Shown: positions 50,093 to 60,561 of the stretch, one piece after another
How the letters are laid out: each line of letters begins with the position of its first letter
Numbering within the stretch: the stretch's first letter is position 1
DNA from: Globodera rostochiensis
Taxonomy: Eukaryota > Nematoda > Chromadorea > Rhabditida > Heteroderidae
Reading direction: 5' to 3'
NCBI GenBank assembly: GCA_018350325.1
Contig: JAEVLN010000006.1
Span: 3,114,693-3,178,692 of the forward strand
DNA: 64,000 nucleotides
Translations under genes and position numbers: made by a program
Notes under the pieces: model-generated
Databases searched by the model: none
What the model saw: the letters and a program-made list of their open reading frames with translations, nothing else
What the model was told of the DNA's origin: nothing

Positions 50093-50744
50093 GGCAATGT
50101 AAAAGATTCTATTTTTGTAAACTAATAATTGGAGCCCGGATTTTCAGGGTTTAACCAATTTTTTGTTTTTGCAAACATGCATTTATTTTGAAATTTTTGA
50201 GCGACTTTTTAGTTAATATTTAAATCAATATTTTGGCATTTTATGGAAAATTCTTGAAGAAATTCAATATTTTTTAGACATTTTTCCGAAAATTTTTAAG
50301 CAAAAACGGAAATAGGCGGCACCCTTAAAAATCAAAAACATTTTCCCAACTAAAACTACAAACGACTTTTCTTGGACCAAAAATGCTTAAGATCGAATTT
50401 TCCGAAAATATACCGGGTTTGGTAGTTTTAGCACTTTTTAGTCAATATAAATAAATTCGGTATCTACTACTTAAATAATGATTTGGTAATTTAAAAACCA
50501 AAAAAAAAAATTGCAAAAATGCTTTTCTTTTCAGTGGGCACAAATTCTAGTCAAATGTTCTACTTCTGCTGATGTGCCGAAATCAAAAGGCCGTCTGGCA
50601 GAAGCATCGGTTGGCATTCAAAAACTGGAGATGAACAACATTTCAACGCCGTTTGGTGGATTATCGGCGGACAGCTCCATGTTGGGCCCGGTCACGTGGA
50701 CGCCTTCAACTCCGCTTGAGGCGCAAGAGCAACGTAGCAAGTGA
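45079..50744 (+). CDS. CYK-4/RacGAP1-like Rho-family GTPase-activating protein (centralspindlin subunit), complete copy
   Basis: Family role: central spindle and cytokinesis, partner of the MKLP1 kinesin. The start MARELYSDTLGIIELW is set by a trans-splice-like acceptor (45053-45054). Exons 2-3 encode a coiled coil (AILQHFDTMEQMQQKC to LQAELEEHRRIFELANDELK). A basic Ser/Arg-rich linker follows, with RRRRSISEPSLRASK and NTPTFRRCNG. The C1 zinc domain spans two exons (HQFAEEHALGKFLQNCKMC, then DCKLCVHFNCHFLAPLPC). The RhoGAP domain starts LADYCHPTIPKVPAQLI and includes LKEPLIP, LPNRDTLAYL and RRLACSLAPTV. The C-terminus has NNISTPFGG and SMLGPVTW. Where family members have the arginine finger (GxYRxxG), this reads GVEVYEH. 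One junction, before NLSPVRDD (about 46897), does not fit by phase. Confidence 0.85.
47857..47956. mobile_element. hAT-like MITE in RacGAP intron (second copy)
   Basis: Identical to 42421-42520; see that element. Confidence 0.7.
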
Positions 50745-51184
50745 ACAATAAAATTCAAAAAATATTAATTCAAACGTATTCAAAGCTTATTTGTTTATAT
50801 TTTTTTCATTAATTTTTTGTGCATTGGACCAAATGTTAACGTTATTAAAATATATTTTAAATTATGACTTTTTTCTTTTTTATAAATTTTTAATTAACAT
50901 TTTGACTAACTTTTTATTTTTTTCAATAAATCTATACGCTTTTTTAATTTAAGACTCGTAAGCCAAGTGAAGCGCAAAGGACCTTTATTCGATCGGCCGT
51001 ATTGAACAAACATCTTTGATTTATTTTCGCGTTTTTACATTGAAATTTAAAACAAACGTGTTGCATCTCAATAATTGTACATTTTGAATTTAAGGATTTG
51101 AAATAAAACGTAACGACCAAAATTTATTTTTAACACTTTAATTAAAAATAGCCTTTTTTGAGTTTCGACTTTGGGTGGGTATAT
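50745..51184. other. AT-rich intergenic region after the RacGAP gene
   Basis: 3' flank of the RacGAP gene with AATAAA words near 50746 and 50925. No other gene was seen. Confidence 0.4.
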
Positions 51185-51597
51185 GTTCGGGTAATTTTGG
51201 AAATCGGGTAATTCTGGAATTACCCGGGTAATTTTGAAAATTCTAAAGTCTGAAAGTCTATAATTTTTAAACTAATCTAAATCAAACATAAAAAGATAAT
51301 ATTTGAAAGCTCTAAGCTTTTAAAAGTTATTGTTAAACCAAAGCTAACCAATTAAAAAACTCGTGAAATTTAGTTCAATTAAACTATGCAAACCCTCGAT
51401 TTTGGGTGCTTTTCACATTCAACTTTTTACAAAAGTTTTGGACCGCTCTCCTAAATGATTCCTTTCATTTATAACTTTCTAATTTAATTTTATGTTTATA
51501 AAAACCGGTATAGACTCAAAATTGCTTGCTCTTTAGTTTTTCCAAAATTACCCGGGTAATTCCAGAATTACCTGATTTCCAAAATACTCGTAACCTA
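51185..51597. mobile_element. MITE with GGTAATT/AATTACC inverted ends, about 410 bp
   Basis: The left end includes GGTAATTCTGGAATTACCCG and the right end its near-complement (CGGGTAATTCCAGAATTACC). Both sit in TTTTGGAAATC(G/A)GGTAATT contexts. The AT-rich core has no reading frame. Confidence 0.65.
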
Positions 51598-52248
51598 TAC
51601 GCTTTTTAAATATGTTAATACATATTGTGCATTGATATAATTAATATGCCCGTCCCCGTGGACTGTTGGGCCCCCTCCCATCCAAGGGCAAGCCCCTGGA
51701 TGGGAGGGTTCGCAGTCCGGGCTAACCCTCTTAGTTGGAGTGTTTTTGGGGGGAAAGGTCCGAAGGCGATGCGGCAATTACTTTTATTATTCAACCTCCG
51801 CCAAATTGTTAGGCGAACGAACTGATGGACTGACAGACTGACCTCGATCACAAAAAGATCCAATCTTATAAACGAACAATGGGGAGGGATTTGGCCCACA
51901 ACAACTGTTTGGGGGAGGAGAACGAAACATAACGGGAAGGGTTGGGGAAAGGCCGTTAGAGGAAAAGGGAGAAGAGAGGGAGAGGGGAAATTGCGTTGTC
52001 GGTTTGATCAAAGGCCGATCATTTGCTCTCTCTCTTTTCTCATCCATAACAATAATTAATCAATATTTTATTGCGGACATATTGAAAACATTGGCCTCGC
52101 CAGTTGACGTCAGTTAAATTGTAAATATTTAATAACATTTACATTACGTAAATGGGTAATGTAAATGATTATAAATACAAGAAAATCACTTCTCTTATTC
52201 ATAAAGATAATTCAATATTAATAAGCTGCAAATAAAATTTATGCAAAA
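51598..52248. other. Upstream region of the PAH gene
   Basis: It includes a strong short hairpin (CTCCCATCCAAGGG facing CCCCTGGATGGGAG, about 51667-51708), a purine-rich block (51950-51990) and a candidate TATA-like ATAAATAC near 52171. No ATGCCA hexamer was seen within 150 bases of the start. Open frames on both strands look like composition effects. Confidence 0.4.
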
Positions 52249-52940
52249 ATGAATAAAGCGTTGGCCGTGCTTTGCTTGACAATTTTTGTTCAATTAGGTA
52301 ACCTTTAAATTATAATTAATAAATTTGTTTTTTTATTTATTATTATTAGCCATTGCTAAGCCTGTCCAGCCCGAAAAAGACATTCAAACAACATTTGTTA
52401 GTGCCAATTCAAATTCCGCTAATGATAAAAATCAGAAATTGAGCTATTCTGGTAATGTTTCAATAAAATTAAAAAATTTAATATAAATGTATTTGACGTA
52501 TTTTCTTTTAGACAATAAACAATTAATAGGACGTAAACGAAAAGCGTCGGAGTTTGTTGAAGCAATTAATTTTGTGAATAAATTAAAGGTATAAATAAAC
52601 TTTTTAAATTAAAATCATTTGTCTATTTAAGAAAAAATCTTTTATCTTTTTAACTTACATTAATTAAATTTCAGCATTTTTGTACAAAAACCTGCCTAAT
52701 TTAATAAATTTTTAGATCCGTTTCCGCAACAATTTTGATATGTACAAAAAGTTTATGCATATTATATATGAGCATAAAATGAATAACACCTCAAAATTTG
52801 GAATGTATGTGCAAGTTTCTGAACTATTCAAGAATTGCCAAGACCTGTTTGGAGAATTTATAAGATTTATGCCATTTATAGAATTGGATCAACAAAATCA
52901 ACCAGAGGCAAAACGACAAAAATTGATAAGCAAATCGTAA
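52249..52940 (+). CDS. Secreted protein with a Sin3-type paired amphipathic helix (PAH) domain
   Basis: Four exons (52249-52297, 52350-52451, 52512-52588, 52716-52940) give 150 residues. The first 17 or so are a signal peptide (MNKALAVLCLTIFVQLA), in a separate phase-1 exon. A polar linker (about 18-60) ends in the basic GRKRKA. Residues about 61-130 match the PAH fold of Sin3 co-repressors, best PAH2: FVEAINFVNKLKIRF, MYKKFMHIIYEHK, YVQVSELFKNCQDLFGEFIR, then FMP. The tail EAKRQKLISKS is basic. In Sin3, PAH domains bind short amphipathic helices of transcription factors in the nucleus; a PAH domain on its own behind a signal peptide is unusual. With two basic stretches it could act in a nucleus after secretion (inference). 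The rest of Sin3 is absent from the flanks. Confidence 0.8.
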
Positions 52941-53920
52941 AGATGGATTTTGGTGCCAAATTATTGAATGATGAAAAACTTTTTTAGTTGTTTTTTTTAC
53001 GCATTTAAATATTATTTATCGATAAAAATCTGTATGGTTTTGCGTTAATTTTTAGTTGAATAAAGCAAAATCCATTTAATAAAGTCTAAATTGTGTTAAA
53101 TTATTTATTTAATTAAAATTTTGTAATCAATAGCATATTTTTTTTTACTTTTATTTTTGCTTACAATAAAAATTCTTTGTTATTTTGTATGATAAAATAT
53201 TACAATGGCTTTTATGTTCAAGCCAAGACGAATACTCTAGCGTAATTCATAACTTTATTTGATTTGCATTGACGAATCGTTTATTGTCATAAATCCGCTA
53301 ACCTTACCTAAACTACCTACTATATTTTAAAGCTTATTTAATCGAAAATAGTTTAAAAGTTTTCGAAAATTAACAAATGTTAAATTAATTCATTAACTTA
53401 ATATATCCTGTTCCTAAACATCCATTGCTATTCATTTCCTGCATCACATTCATTAGAAAAGTTTAATTATTAAAACTCAAATATTGAAAGGTTTTGCCAC
53501 TTTTCATTTGGTGATTACGAGGCTATAATTGGCCGAGATGCATTGAGGGTGAGGGAGGCACTTTGTGTTTAGAGTGCCAATGGGAGGCCGTGTTTTGAGC
53601 GCCAATATAAATCTGTTGACCCTCGCTATGGACGAATTTGTAATCAGCGTATCAAATAACATACAGTATTTGCGGGATCGGGGACGGGGTGACAACCCTA
53701 GTTTGAAATATGTAAATGATGCTCATATTACGACCCACTTTTTTGTCTTTTAATTATTTTTTAGCTGTTTATATTGCTGGTTCCAGGTATGCTGGTAGGT
53801 TTTCCGATTTTACCGAAAAATCGTTAATTTTTTACAAGAATTAAGAAATTTGCACACCCCAGAACGCCCGAAGCATTCAAAACAAGCTTGAATAGTAATG
53901 TGCAAATCTGAGAAGTGGCA
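52941..53920. other. AT-rich region without a supported gene
   Basis: 3' flank of the PAH gene, then sequence with a GGGACGGGGTGACAACCCTAG relic (53680-53701) related to the TAGGG-ended MITEs. A frame at 53565-53753 is open but has no supporting context. Confidence 0.4.
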
Positions 53921-54049
53921 TAGATGTGTATACAAGAAATGTTCATGTGAAACTCATTCGCCGGATTTCCGGTTTGTAAAATTATCCACATATGTTCAGG
54001 AAATGTCGTGACGGAAATTGGCAGATTATGTCGAGCAAACATTTCTTCA

Positions 54050-54057
54050 TATAAAAT
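54050..54057 (+). promoter_or_regulatory. TATA box of the first VYGWLP-repeat gene
   Basis: TATAAAAT, 75 bases before the ATG. The mirrored boxes are at 57214-57221 and 58700-58707, and the diverged paralogue has one at 59173-59180, 71 bases before its ATG. The near-constant spacing supports it. Confidence 0.5.
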
Positions 54058-54124
54058 AACCCAAAATCCATGGCAAATCATTCAAAAATTTACAACAAAT
54101 CCCGTAAATATTTTATTTTATAAA

Positions 54125-55156
54125 ATGAACAAATTTCTGTTGGCCGCAATTTCTTTATTAGCCTTTTTTCAATTAGGTAAAATAAAAAACATATATTTTT
54201 AAAAATAAATTCAAATTAAAGGCATAACAACACCAGTTCACCATAATGAAGAAGAATCTAAAGTTCCTCTACTGAAAAAAGAAATCGGTAATATTAATGA
54301 CAATATATTTTTCGAACTTTTTGGTTAATTTTTTGTCAAAATAACCACTAAAGCTGCCCAAAAATCCAAAATTTTCAAGCCAAAACCCCGAGACTTTTCT
54401 CGACACGAGACCAAGGTTATGGTCAAGCCAGACACAACAAAATGTTGTACTAGACTAGAATTTTTATAGGGTTTTTAAAAGCAAATGGTCAGATTTTGTC
54501 TGAATTACTTTAAATTTAAACGATTAAATTAAATATTAAAAACTAAATTTTAAGTTCAAACGGCACCAGCCCATTCGGAAAAAGAAATTGCACCTGAATC
54601 AAAAGAGCAAGTGCCACTTTCAAGTGCAGAAATTGGTTTGTTAATAGAGTTCTAGTTTAATAACTTTTATTTTATATTTTTGGTAAAAATTTAAATCATT
54701 CTTAAGCCGGTCCATCAGAGCCGAAAAAAGTACCAAAGCAATCACCTCCAAAACTCGTTGATTATGACGTGAACCGTGTTGCTGCCCGAGCTGTGGTCAA
54801 AGTGTACGGATGGCTGCCAGTTGACAAGCAACCGAAGGCGATCAGTGATGCCGAAGCTGCAAAAAATGCGCCAAAACCACTGGGCGACTATGACGTAGAG
54901 CGAGTGGCTGCAAAGGCTGCGCAAATTGTGTACGGCTGGCTGCCCAAAGAGGCACAGCCAAACATGAACAAAGGTAAGCATTGTTTTAATTAAAAAAATA
55001 TATTTATTTTCAGTTTCTCTATTTTTTCGGCATTGTTTTAAAATGTTACTCATCGAATTTTTCACATTTTTAGACGACTTTTATGCGGATGAAAGTGGAG
55101 CTGATGATATCAAGAATGACCAGCTCGACAAGCTGTCAAAATTGAACATCAACTAG
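54125..55156 (+). CDS. Secreted VYGWLP-repeat protein, copy A
   Basis: Five exons (54125-54176, 54222-54287, 54555-54635, 54707-54973, 55074-55156), all introns phase 1, give 182 residues. Exon 1 is a signal peptide, MNKFLLAAISLLAFFQL. Exons 2-3 are short polar linkers (ITTPVHHNEEESK; APAHSEKEIAPESKEQ). Exon 4 encodes two units of about 26 residues of form DYDVxRVAAxA, then VYGWLP, then QPK or QPN, joined by an Ala/Lys-rich spacer. The last exon is acidic (DDFYADESGADDIKND) and ends LSKLNIN. No known family is recognised. The signal peptide, repeats and multiple copies suit a secreted effector, but the function is unknown. An ATGCCA-type hexamer (TGGCAT) lies at about 53916. Confidence 0.8.
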
Positions 55157-56114
55157 TAATTGAAGGGATTGTGATTTTAGTGATAATTTAGAAATTTTTT
55201 TGAATTTTTTTAAACTTTTGGGATTCATATTTCCATCGCGATATTATGGGCTTCTGACCAAAGCTTTTTGACTAAACCTATTAATTTTCTTTTGTTTTCG
55301 CTGTTTCTTCACATTCTGTTGTGCCTAAAAGTGATATTTGTAATATTGTTTGATAAATGTTTGATAAATTAAATTTTGGATAGCTTAATTTTAATAAAAA
55401 AAAAAATTGGAGCAAGCCAAAAATGTGGAGCTAAAATGCCCTTTAGCTTTAAAGCAATATTTTCATACAATTTAAAACAATGGCCAATTTTCACGTGAAA
55501 TATTGCACTGGAGCAAGCCAAAAATGTGGAGCTTAAATGCCCTTTAGCTTTAAAGCAATATTTTCATACAATTTAAATAACGGCTAATTTTTCACGTGAA
55601 ATATTGCACTTTGTCACAGGGATGGTAATCGAATATTGGCACATTTTTCTTTGCCATTCACTCTGTTTATAAACAATCTGCACAAACGGTTAAATAGTTT
55701 TATAAACAGAGTGAATGGCAAACAAAAATGTGCCAATATTCGATTACCATCCCTGTGACAAAGTGCAATATTTCACGTGAAAATTGGCCATTGTTTTAAA
55801 TTGTATGAAAATATTGCTTTAAAGCTAAAGGGCATTTTAGCTCCACATTTTTGGCTTGCTCCAATTTTTTTTTTTATTAAAATTAAGCTATCCAAAATTT
55901 AATTTATCAAACATTTATCAAACAATATTACAAATATCACTTTTAGGCACAACAGAATGTGAAGAAACAGCGAAAACAAAAGAAAATTAATAGGTTTAGT
56001 CAAAAAGCTTTGGTCAGAAGCCCATAATATCGCGATGGAAATATGAATCCCAAAAGTTTAAAAAAATTCAAAAAAATTTCTAAATTATCACTAAAATCAC
56101 AATCCCTTCAATTA

Positions 56115-57146
56115 CTAGTTGATGTTCAATTTTGACAGCTTGTCGAGCTGGTCATTCTTGATATCATCAGCTCCACTTTCATCCGCATAAAAGTCGTCTA
56201 AAAATGTGAAAAATTCGATGAGTAACATTTTAAAACAATGCCGAAAAAATAGAGAAACTGAAAATAAATATATTTTTTTAATTAAAACAATGCTTACCTT
56301 TGTTCATGTTTGGCTGTGCCTCTTTGGGCAGCCAGCCGTACACAATTTGCGCAGCCTTTGCAGCCACTCGCTCTACGTCATAGTCGCCCAGTGGTTTTGG
56401 CGCATTTTTTGCAGCTTCGGCATCACTGATCGCCTTCGGTTGCTTGTCAACTGGCAGCCATCCGTACACTTTGACCACAGCTCGGGCAGCAACACGGTTC
56501 ACGTCATAATCAACGAGTTTTGGAGGTGATTGCTTTGGTACTTTTTTCGGCTCTGATGGACCGGCTTAAGAATGATTTAAATTTTTACCAAAAATATAAA
56601 ATAAAAGTTATTAAACTAGAACTCTATTAACAAACCAATTTCTGCACTTGAAAGTGGCACTTGCTCTTTTGATTCAGGTGCAATTTCTTTTTCCGAATGG
56701 GCTGGTGCCGTTTGAACTTAAAATTTAGTTTTTAATATTTAATTTAATCGTTTAAATTTAAAGTAATTCAGACAAAATCTGACCATTTGCTTTTAAAAAC
56801 CCTATAAAAATTCTAGTCTAGTACAACATTTTGTTGTGTCTGGCTTGACCATAACCTTGGTCTCGTGTCGAGAAAAGTCTCGGGGTTTTGGCTTGAAAAT
56901 TTTGGATTTTTGGGCAGCTTTAGTGGTTATTTTGACAAAAAATTAACCAAAAAGTTCGAAAAATATATTGTCATTAATATTACCGATTTCTTTTTTCAGT
57001 AGAGGAACTTTAGATTCTTCTTCATTATGGTGAACTGGTGTTGTTATGCCTTTAATTTGAATTTATTTTTAAAAATATATGTTTTTTATTTTACCTAATT
57101 GAAAAAAGGCTAATAAAGAAATTGCGGCCAACAGAAATTTGTTCAT
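56115..57146 (-). CDS. Secreted VYGWLP-repeat protein, copy B (inverted)
   Basis: It is the mirror image of the gene at 54125-55156 in the right arm of the palindrome, with the same five-exon structure and length (1,032 bp from ATG to stop) and an identical repeat exon. It converges tail-to-tail with copy A across the palindrome centre. Upstream sequence beyond the promoter is cut at 57311 by the start of the next tandem unit, so this copy keeps only about 165 bases of 5' flank, including the TATA box at 57214-57221. Confidence 0.8.
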
Positions 57147-57311
57147 TTTATAAAATAAAATATTTACGGGATTTGTTGTAAATTTTTGAATGATTTGCCA
57201 TGGATTTTGGGTTATTTTATATGAAGAAATGTTTGCTCGACATAATCTGCCAATTTCCGTCACGACATTTCCTGAACATATGTGGATAATTTTACAAACC
57301 GGAAATCCGGC

Positions 57312-58797
57312 TAAAGGGCATTTTAGCTCCACATTTTTGGCTTGCTCCAATTTTTTTTTTTATTAAAATTAAGCTATCCAAAATTTAATTTATCAAACAT
57401 TTATCAAACAATATTACAAATATCACTTTTAGGCACAACAGAATGTGAAGAAACAGCGAAAACAAAAGAAAATTAATAGGTTTAGTCAAAAAGCTTTGGT
57501 CAGAAGCCCATAATATCGCGATGGAAATATGAATCCCAAAAGTTTAAAAAAATTCAAAAAAATTTCTAAATTATCACTAAAATCACAATCCCTTCAATTA
57601 CTAGTTGATGTTCAATTTTGACAGCTTGTCGAGCTGGTCATTCTTGATATCATCAGCTCCACTTTCATCCGCATAAAAGTCGTCTAAAAATGTGAAAAAT
57701 TCGATGAGTAACATTTTAAAACAATGCCGAAAAAATAGAGAAACTGAAAATAAATATATTTTTTTAATTAAAACAATGCTTACCTTTGTTCATGTTTGGC
57801 TGTGCCTCTTTGGGCAGCCAGCCGTACACAATTTGCGCAGCCTTTGCAGCCACTCGCTCTACGTCATAGTCGCCCAGTGGTTTTGGCGCATTTTTTGCAG
57901 CTTCGGCATCACTGATCGCCTTCGGTTGCTTGTCAACTGGCAGCCATCCGTACACTTTGACCACAGCTCGGGCAGCAACACGGTTCACGTCATAATCAAC
58001 GAGTTTTGGAGGTGATTGCTTTGGTACTTTTTTCGGCTCTGATGGACCGGCTTAAGAATGATTTAAATTTTTACCAAAAATATAAAATAAAAGTTATTAA
58101 ACTAGAACTCTATTAACAAACCAATTTCTGCACTTGAAAGTGGCACTTGCTCTTTTGATTCAGGTGCAATTTCTTTTTCCGAATGGGCTGGTGCCGTTTG
58201 AACTTAAAATTTAGTTTTTAATATTTAATTTAATCGTTTAAATTTAAAGTAATTCAGACAAAATCTGACCATTTGCTTTTAAAAACCCTATAAAAATTCT
58301 AGTCTAGTACAACATTTTGTTGTGTCTGGCTTGACCATAACCTTGGTCTCGTGTCGAGAAAAGTCTCGGGGTTTTGGCTTGAAAATTTTGGATTTTTGGG
58401 CAGCTTTAGTGGTTATTTTGACAAAAAATTAACCAAAAAGTTCGAAAAATATATTGTCATTAATATTACCGATTTCTTTTTTCAGTAGAGGAACTTTAGA
58501 TTCTTCTTCATTATGGTGAACTGGTGTTGTTATGCCTTTAATTTGAATTTATTTTTAAAAATATATGTTTTTTATTTTACCTAATTGAAAAAAGGCTAAT
58601 AAAGAAATTGCGGCCAACAGAAATTTGTTCATTTTATAAAATAAAATATTTACGGGATTTGTTGTAAATTTTTGAATGATTTGCCATGGATTTTGGGTTA
58701 TTTTATATGAAGAAATGTTTGCTCGACATAATCTGCCAATTTCCGTCACGACATTTCCTGAACATATGTGGATAATTTTACAAACCGGAAATCCGGC
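57312..58797 (-). repeat. Tandem copy (1,486 bp) of the palindrome right arm
   Basis: 55826-57311 and 57312-58797 are direct repeats of 1,486 bp; all landmarks shift by exactly that distance. Only one base (C) is shared at the junction. Homology with the left-arm flank continues past 58797 to about 58840. Confidence 0.9.
57601..58632 (-). CDS. Secreted VYGWLP-repeat protein, copy C
   Basis: Same exon structure and sequence as copy B, in the same orientation, one 1,486-bp unit away. Its upstream flank (to about 58840) matches that of copy A, so it has the most complete inverted promoter. An ATGCCA lies at about 58922 on the opposite strand. Function as for copy A; not recognised. Confidence 0.8.
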
Positions 58798-59145
58798 GAA
58801 TGAGTTTCACATGAACATTTTCTGTATACACATTCTCATGAAGATACAGCTGTTATCCATAAACATGAAGATAACACCCAAGCATGTAATGGTTGAAAAA
58901 AATTAAATCAGTAAGACAAGATGCCACAATTTAAAATTTCTTTGAGTGCAAGAATTTATACCATTAACTTTTTAGTGTTCAAAAAATCCATTGACATTAA
59001 AGCACCGTGTTTGAAACGTTAAAATCATATTACCTCAATCGGTTAGTAACAATTCAATTAATAAAATTCATGTGCAATTCATCGACCGGACTTCCTGTTT
59101 TGTCCAAATTGGCAAATGTCTTCAAACAAATTTCTGATGACAGAA

Positions 59146-59180
59146 TGCCAACATTAAGTCAGCATTTTCTCTTATAAAAT
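59146..59180 (+). promoter_or_regulatory. Promoter elements of the diverged VYGWLP gene (ATGCCA and TATA)
   Basis: ATGCCA is at about 59146 and TATAAAAT at 59173-59180, which is 98 and 71 bases before the ATG. The TATA spacing matches copies A-C. The hexamer is the one also found upstream of the secreted genes at 2 and 5 kb. Confidence 0.4.
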
Positions 59181-59243
59181 AGAGCAAAATTTTGTAAAAT
59201 TCATTCAAAAAATTATTTCTCCAAATTCCTTCAAATATTTAAA

Positions 59244-60055
59244 ATGAATACATTTATGTTGGTCGCCGCAATTTCTTTGGCTGCAATTTTTGAATTTGGT
59301 AAAATTCAAAAATTGTTTTTTTTTTTAAATTCATTAAAAATGTAGGCAACACAACTCCAGTTCATCCTACTGAAGATAAAGCTGCATTAAAAGTTGCACT
59401 GCTCAATGAACAAACTGGTATAAATTTATTAAATAATTATTTTTAAATTTTATTAATTGAAGCTGATTTCTAGATAATGTATATAAATTATAGGCATCAT
59501 AAAGTCTGGCCATCACGATACGATTTTTCATAAGCTAAAATTTTTTTAGAAAAGCCAAAGCCTCCGGTAGAAACAATAAAAGCGCCAGCCGATTATGACA
59601 TGGAGCGCGTGGCAGCCAATGCGGCGGCCAAAGTGTACGGTTGGCTGCCAGCCGACAAGCAGCCGAAGAAGATCAAAGATCAAGAAGCGCCAAAAAACGT
59701 GCCACCGGCCGATTATGACGTTGAGCGGGTGGCAGCAAAGGCTGCCCACGCCGTTTACGGTTGGCTGCCAAAAGAGCAGCAGCCAAAGCTGATGGACGGT
59801 CTGCCAACATTTTATTTTTAAAATATTGTTTAAATAACACATTTTTGAAAAAGCATAACGACAAATCGATATAAGCAAAAAATAATAAATGAAATTAGAA
59901 CGAAAATTAGGTATGTTATTTAAAACTTATACATATTAAATGAAAAATTCTTTTAACTATTTAAAATAAATACTTCTTTTTTTTTGATTGACAATAAATT
60001 GTTTTCGATTTTAGATGACGAACGCGCTTCCCATGTGCCGTCAGCATTGAATTAG
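59244..60055 (+). CDS. Secreted VYGWLP-repeat protein, diverged paralogue D
   Basis: Four exons (59244-59298, 59346-59417, 59550-59798, 60015-60055), all introns phase 1, give 138 residues. The signal peptide is MNTFMLVAAISLAAIF. A linker GNTTPVHPTEDKAALK matches the exon 2 start of copies A-C. Two repeats follow: DYDMERVAANAAAKVYGWLP and DYDVERVAAKAAHAVYGWLP. The last exon gives DDERASHVPSALN, positioned like the DDFYADES exon of copy A. If the third intron is retained, the frame stops at 59821 instead (LMDGLPTFYF). It lacks the exon 3 linker of copies A-C. It is the only diverged member here, so the repeat core is what selection seems to keep. Confidence 0.75.
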
Positions 60056-60560
60056 AGGGCATCAAAATATTCAATCAAACTATTTTTTAGCGGGAATTTT
60101 GCATTTTTTCGATCAAAATTTTATGTCTTTTTTTACCAAGTGCTAATTTGTAAGTGCATTTGTTTTGGATAGATTAAATCGACTGAACGGAACGTGATCA
60201 ATTTGTTTCCTTTTTATTTTTTTTAAATTTGAGAGAAGTCATAATATTTTTTCGTACTTATATATATTTTTTTTAAAAAGTAGAAATATTGATGAATTAA
60301 ATTAAGTCCAAATTTGACCTCCGCTCTATTACAAAAATAGATAGCAAACAATTAAAAAAAAATTCTAGTAATCTTTAACAGAAAGTCAACAATTTTTTCA
60401 AATTTTTTGCTGCGCGCACCGCCAATTCTTTTGTTGTCTTACATTACCAAAAAATTTTATTTGCTAATTCATAAAAGTCCACCTTTTTTTTTTTCAAATT
60501 TTAATATATAATACCATTTTAATAAATGTTGTTAAAATAAAAAATAAAATGTTAACAAAA
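60056..60560. other. AT-rich convergent intergenic region
   Basis: It lies between the 3' ends of the VYGWLP paralogue D and the minus-strand G-alpha gene. No gene or clear repeat was seen. Confidence 0.45.
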
Positions 60561-60561
60561 T

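Larger units (their letters stand above)
53921..57311. repeat. Large inverted repeat (palindrome) carrying two identical secreted-protein genes
   Basis: The left arm (about 53921-55674) is mirrored by the right arm (55697-57311) around a 22-nt spacer, starting from GTTTATAAAC on both sides. The left arm has one extra unit of about 100 bp (GGAGCAAGCCAAAAATGTGG, near 55409 and 55510). Coding parts are identical by eye. Confidence 0.9.

Noticed and set aside
51595..52047. Proline/arginine-rich frames on both strands near 51.6-52.0 kb
   Set aside because: They follow a GC-rich hairpin and a purine-rich tract; no splice partners or motifs.
56206..56529. 107-residue frame opposite each VYGWLP gene (also 57692 and 54742)
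   Set aside because: It is exactly antisense to the repeat exon and present only because the exon is duplicated; no signal peptide or phase-consistent neighbours.
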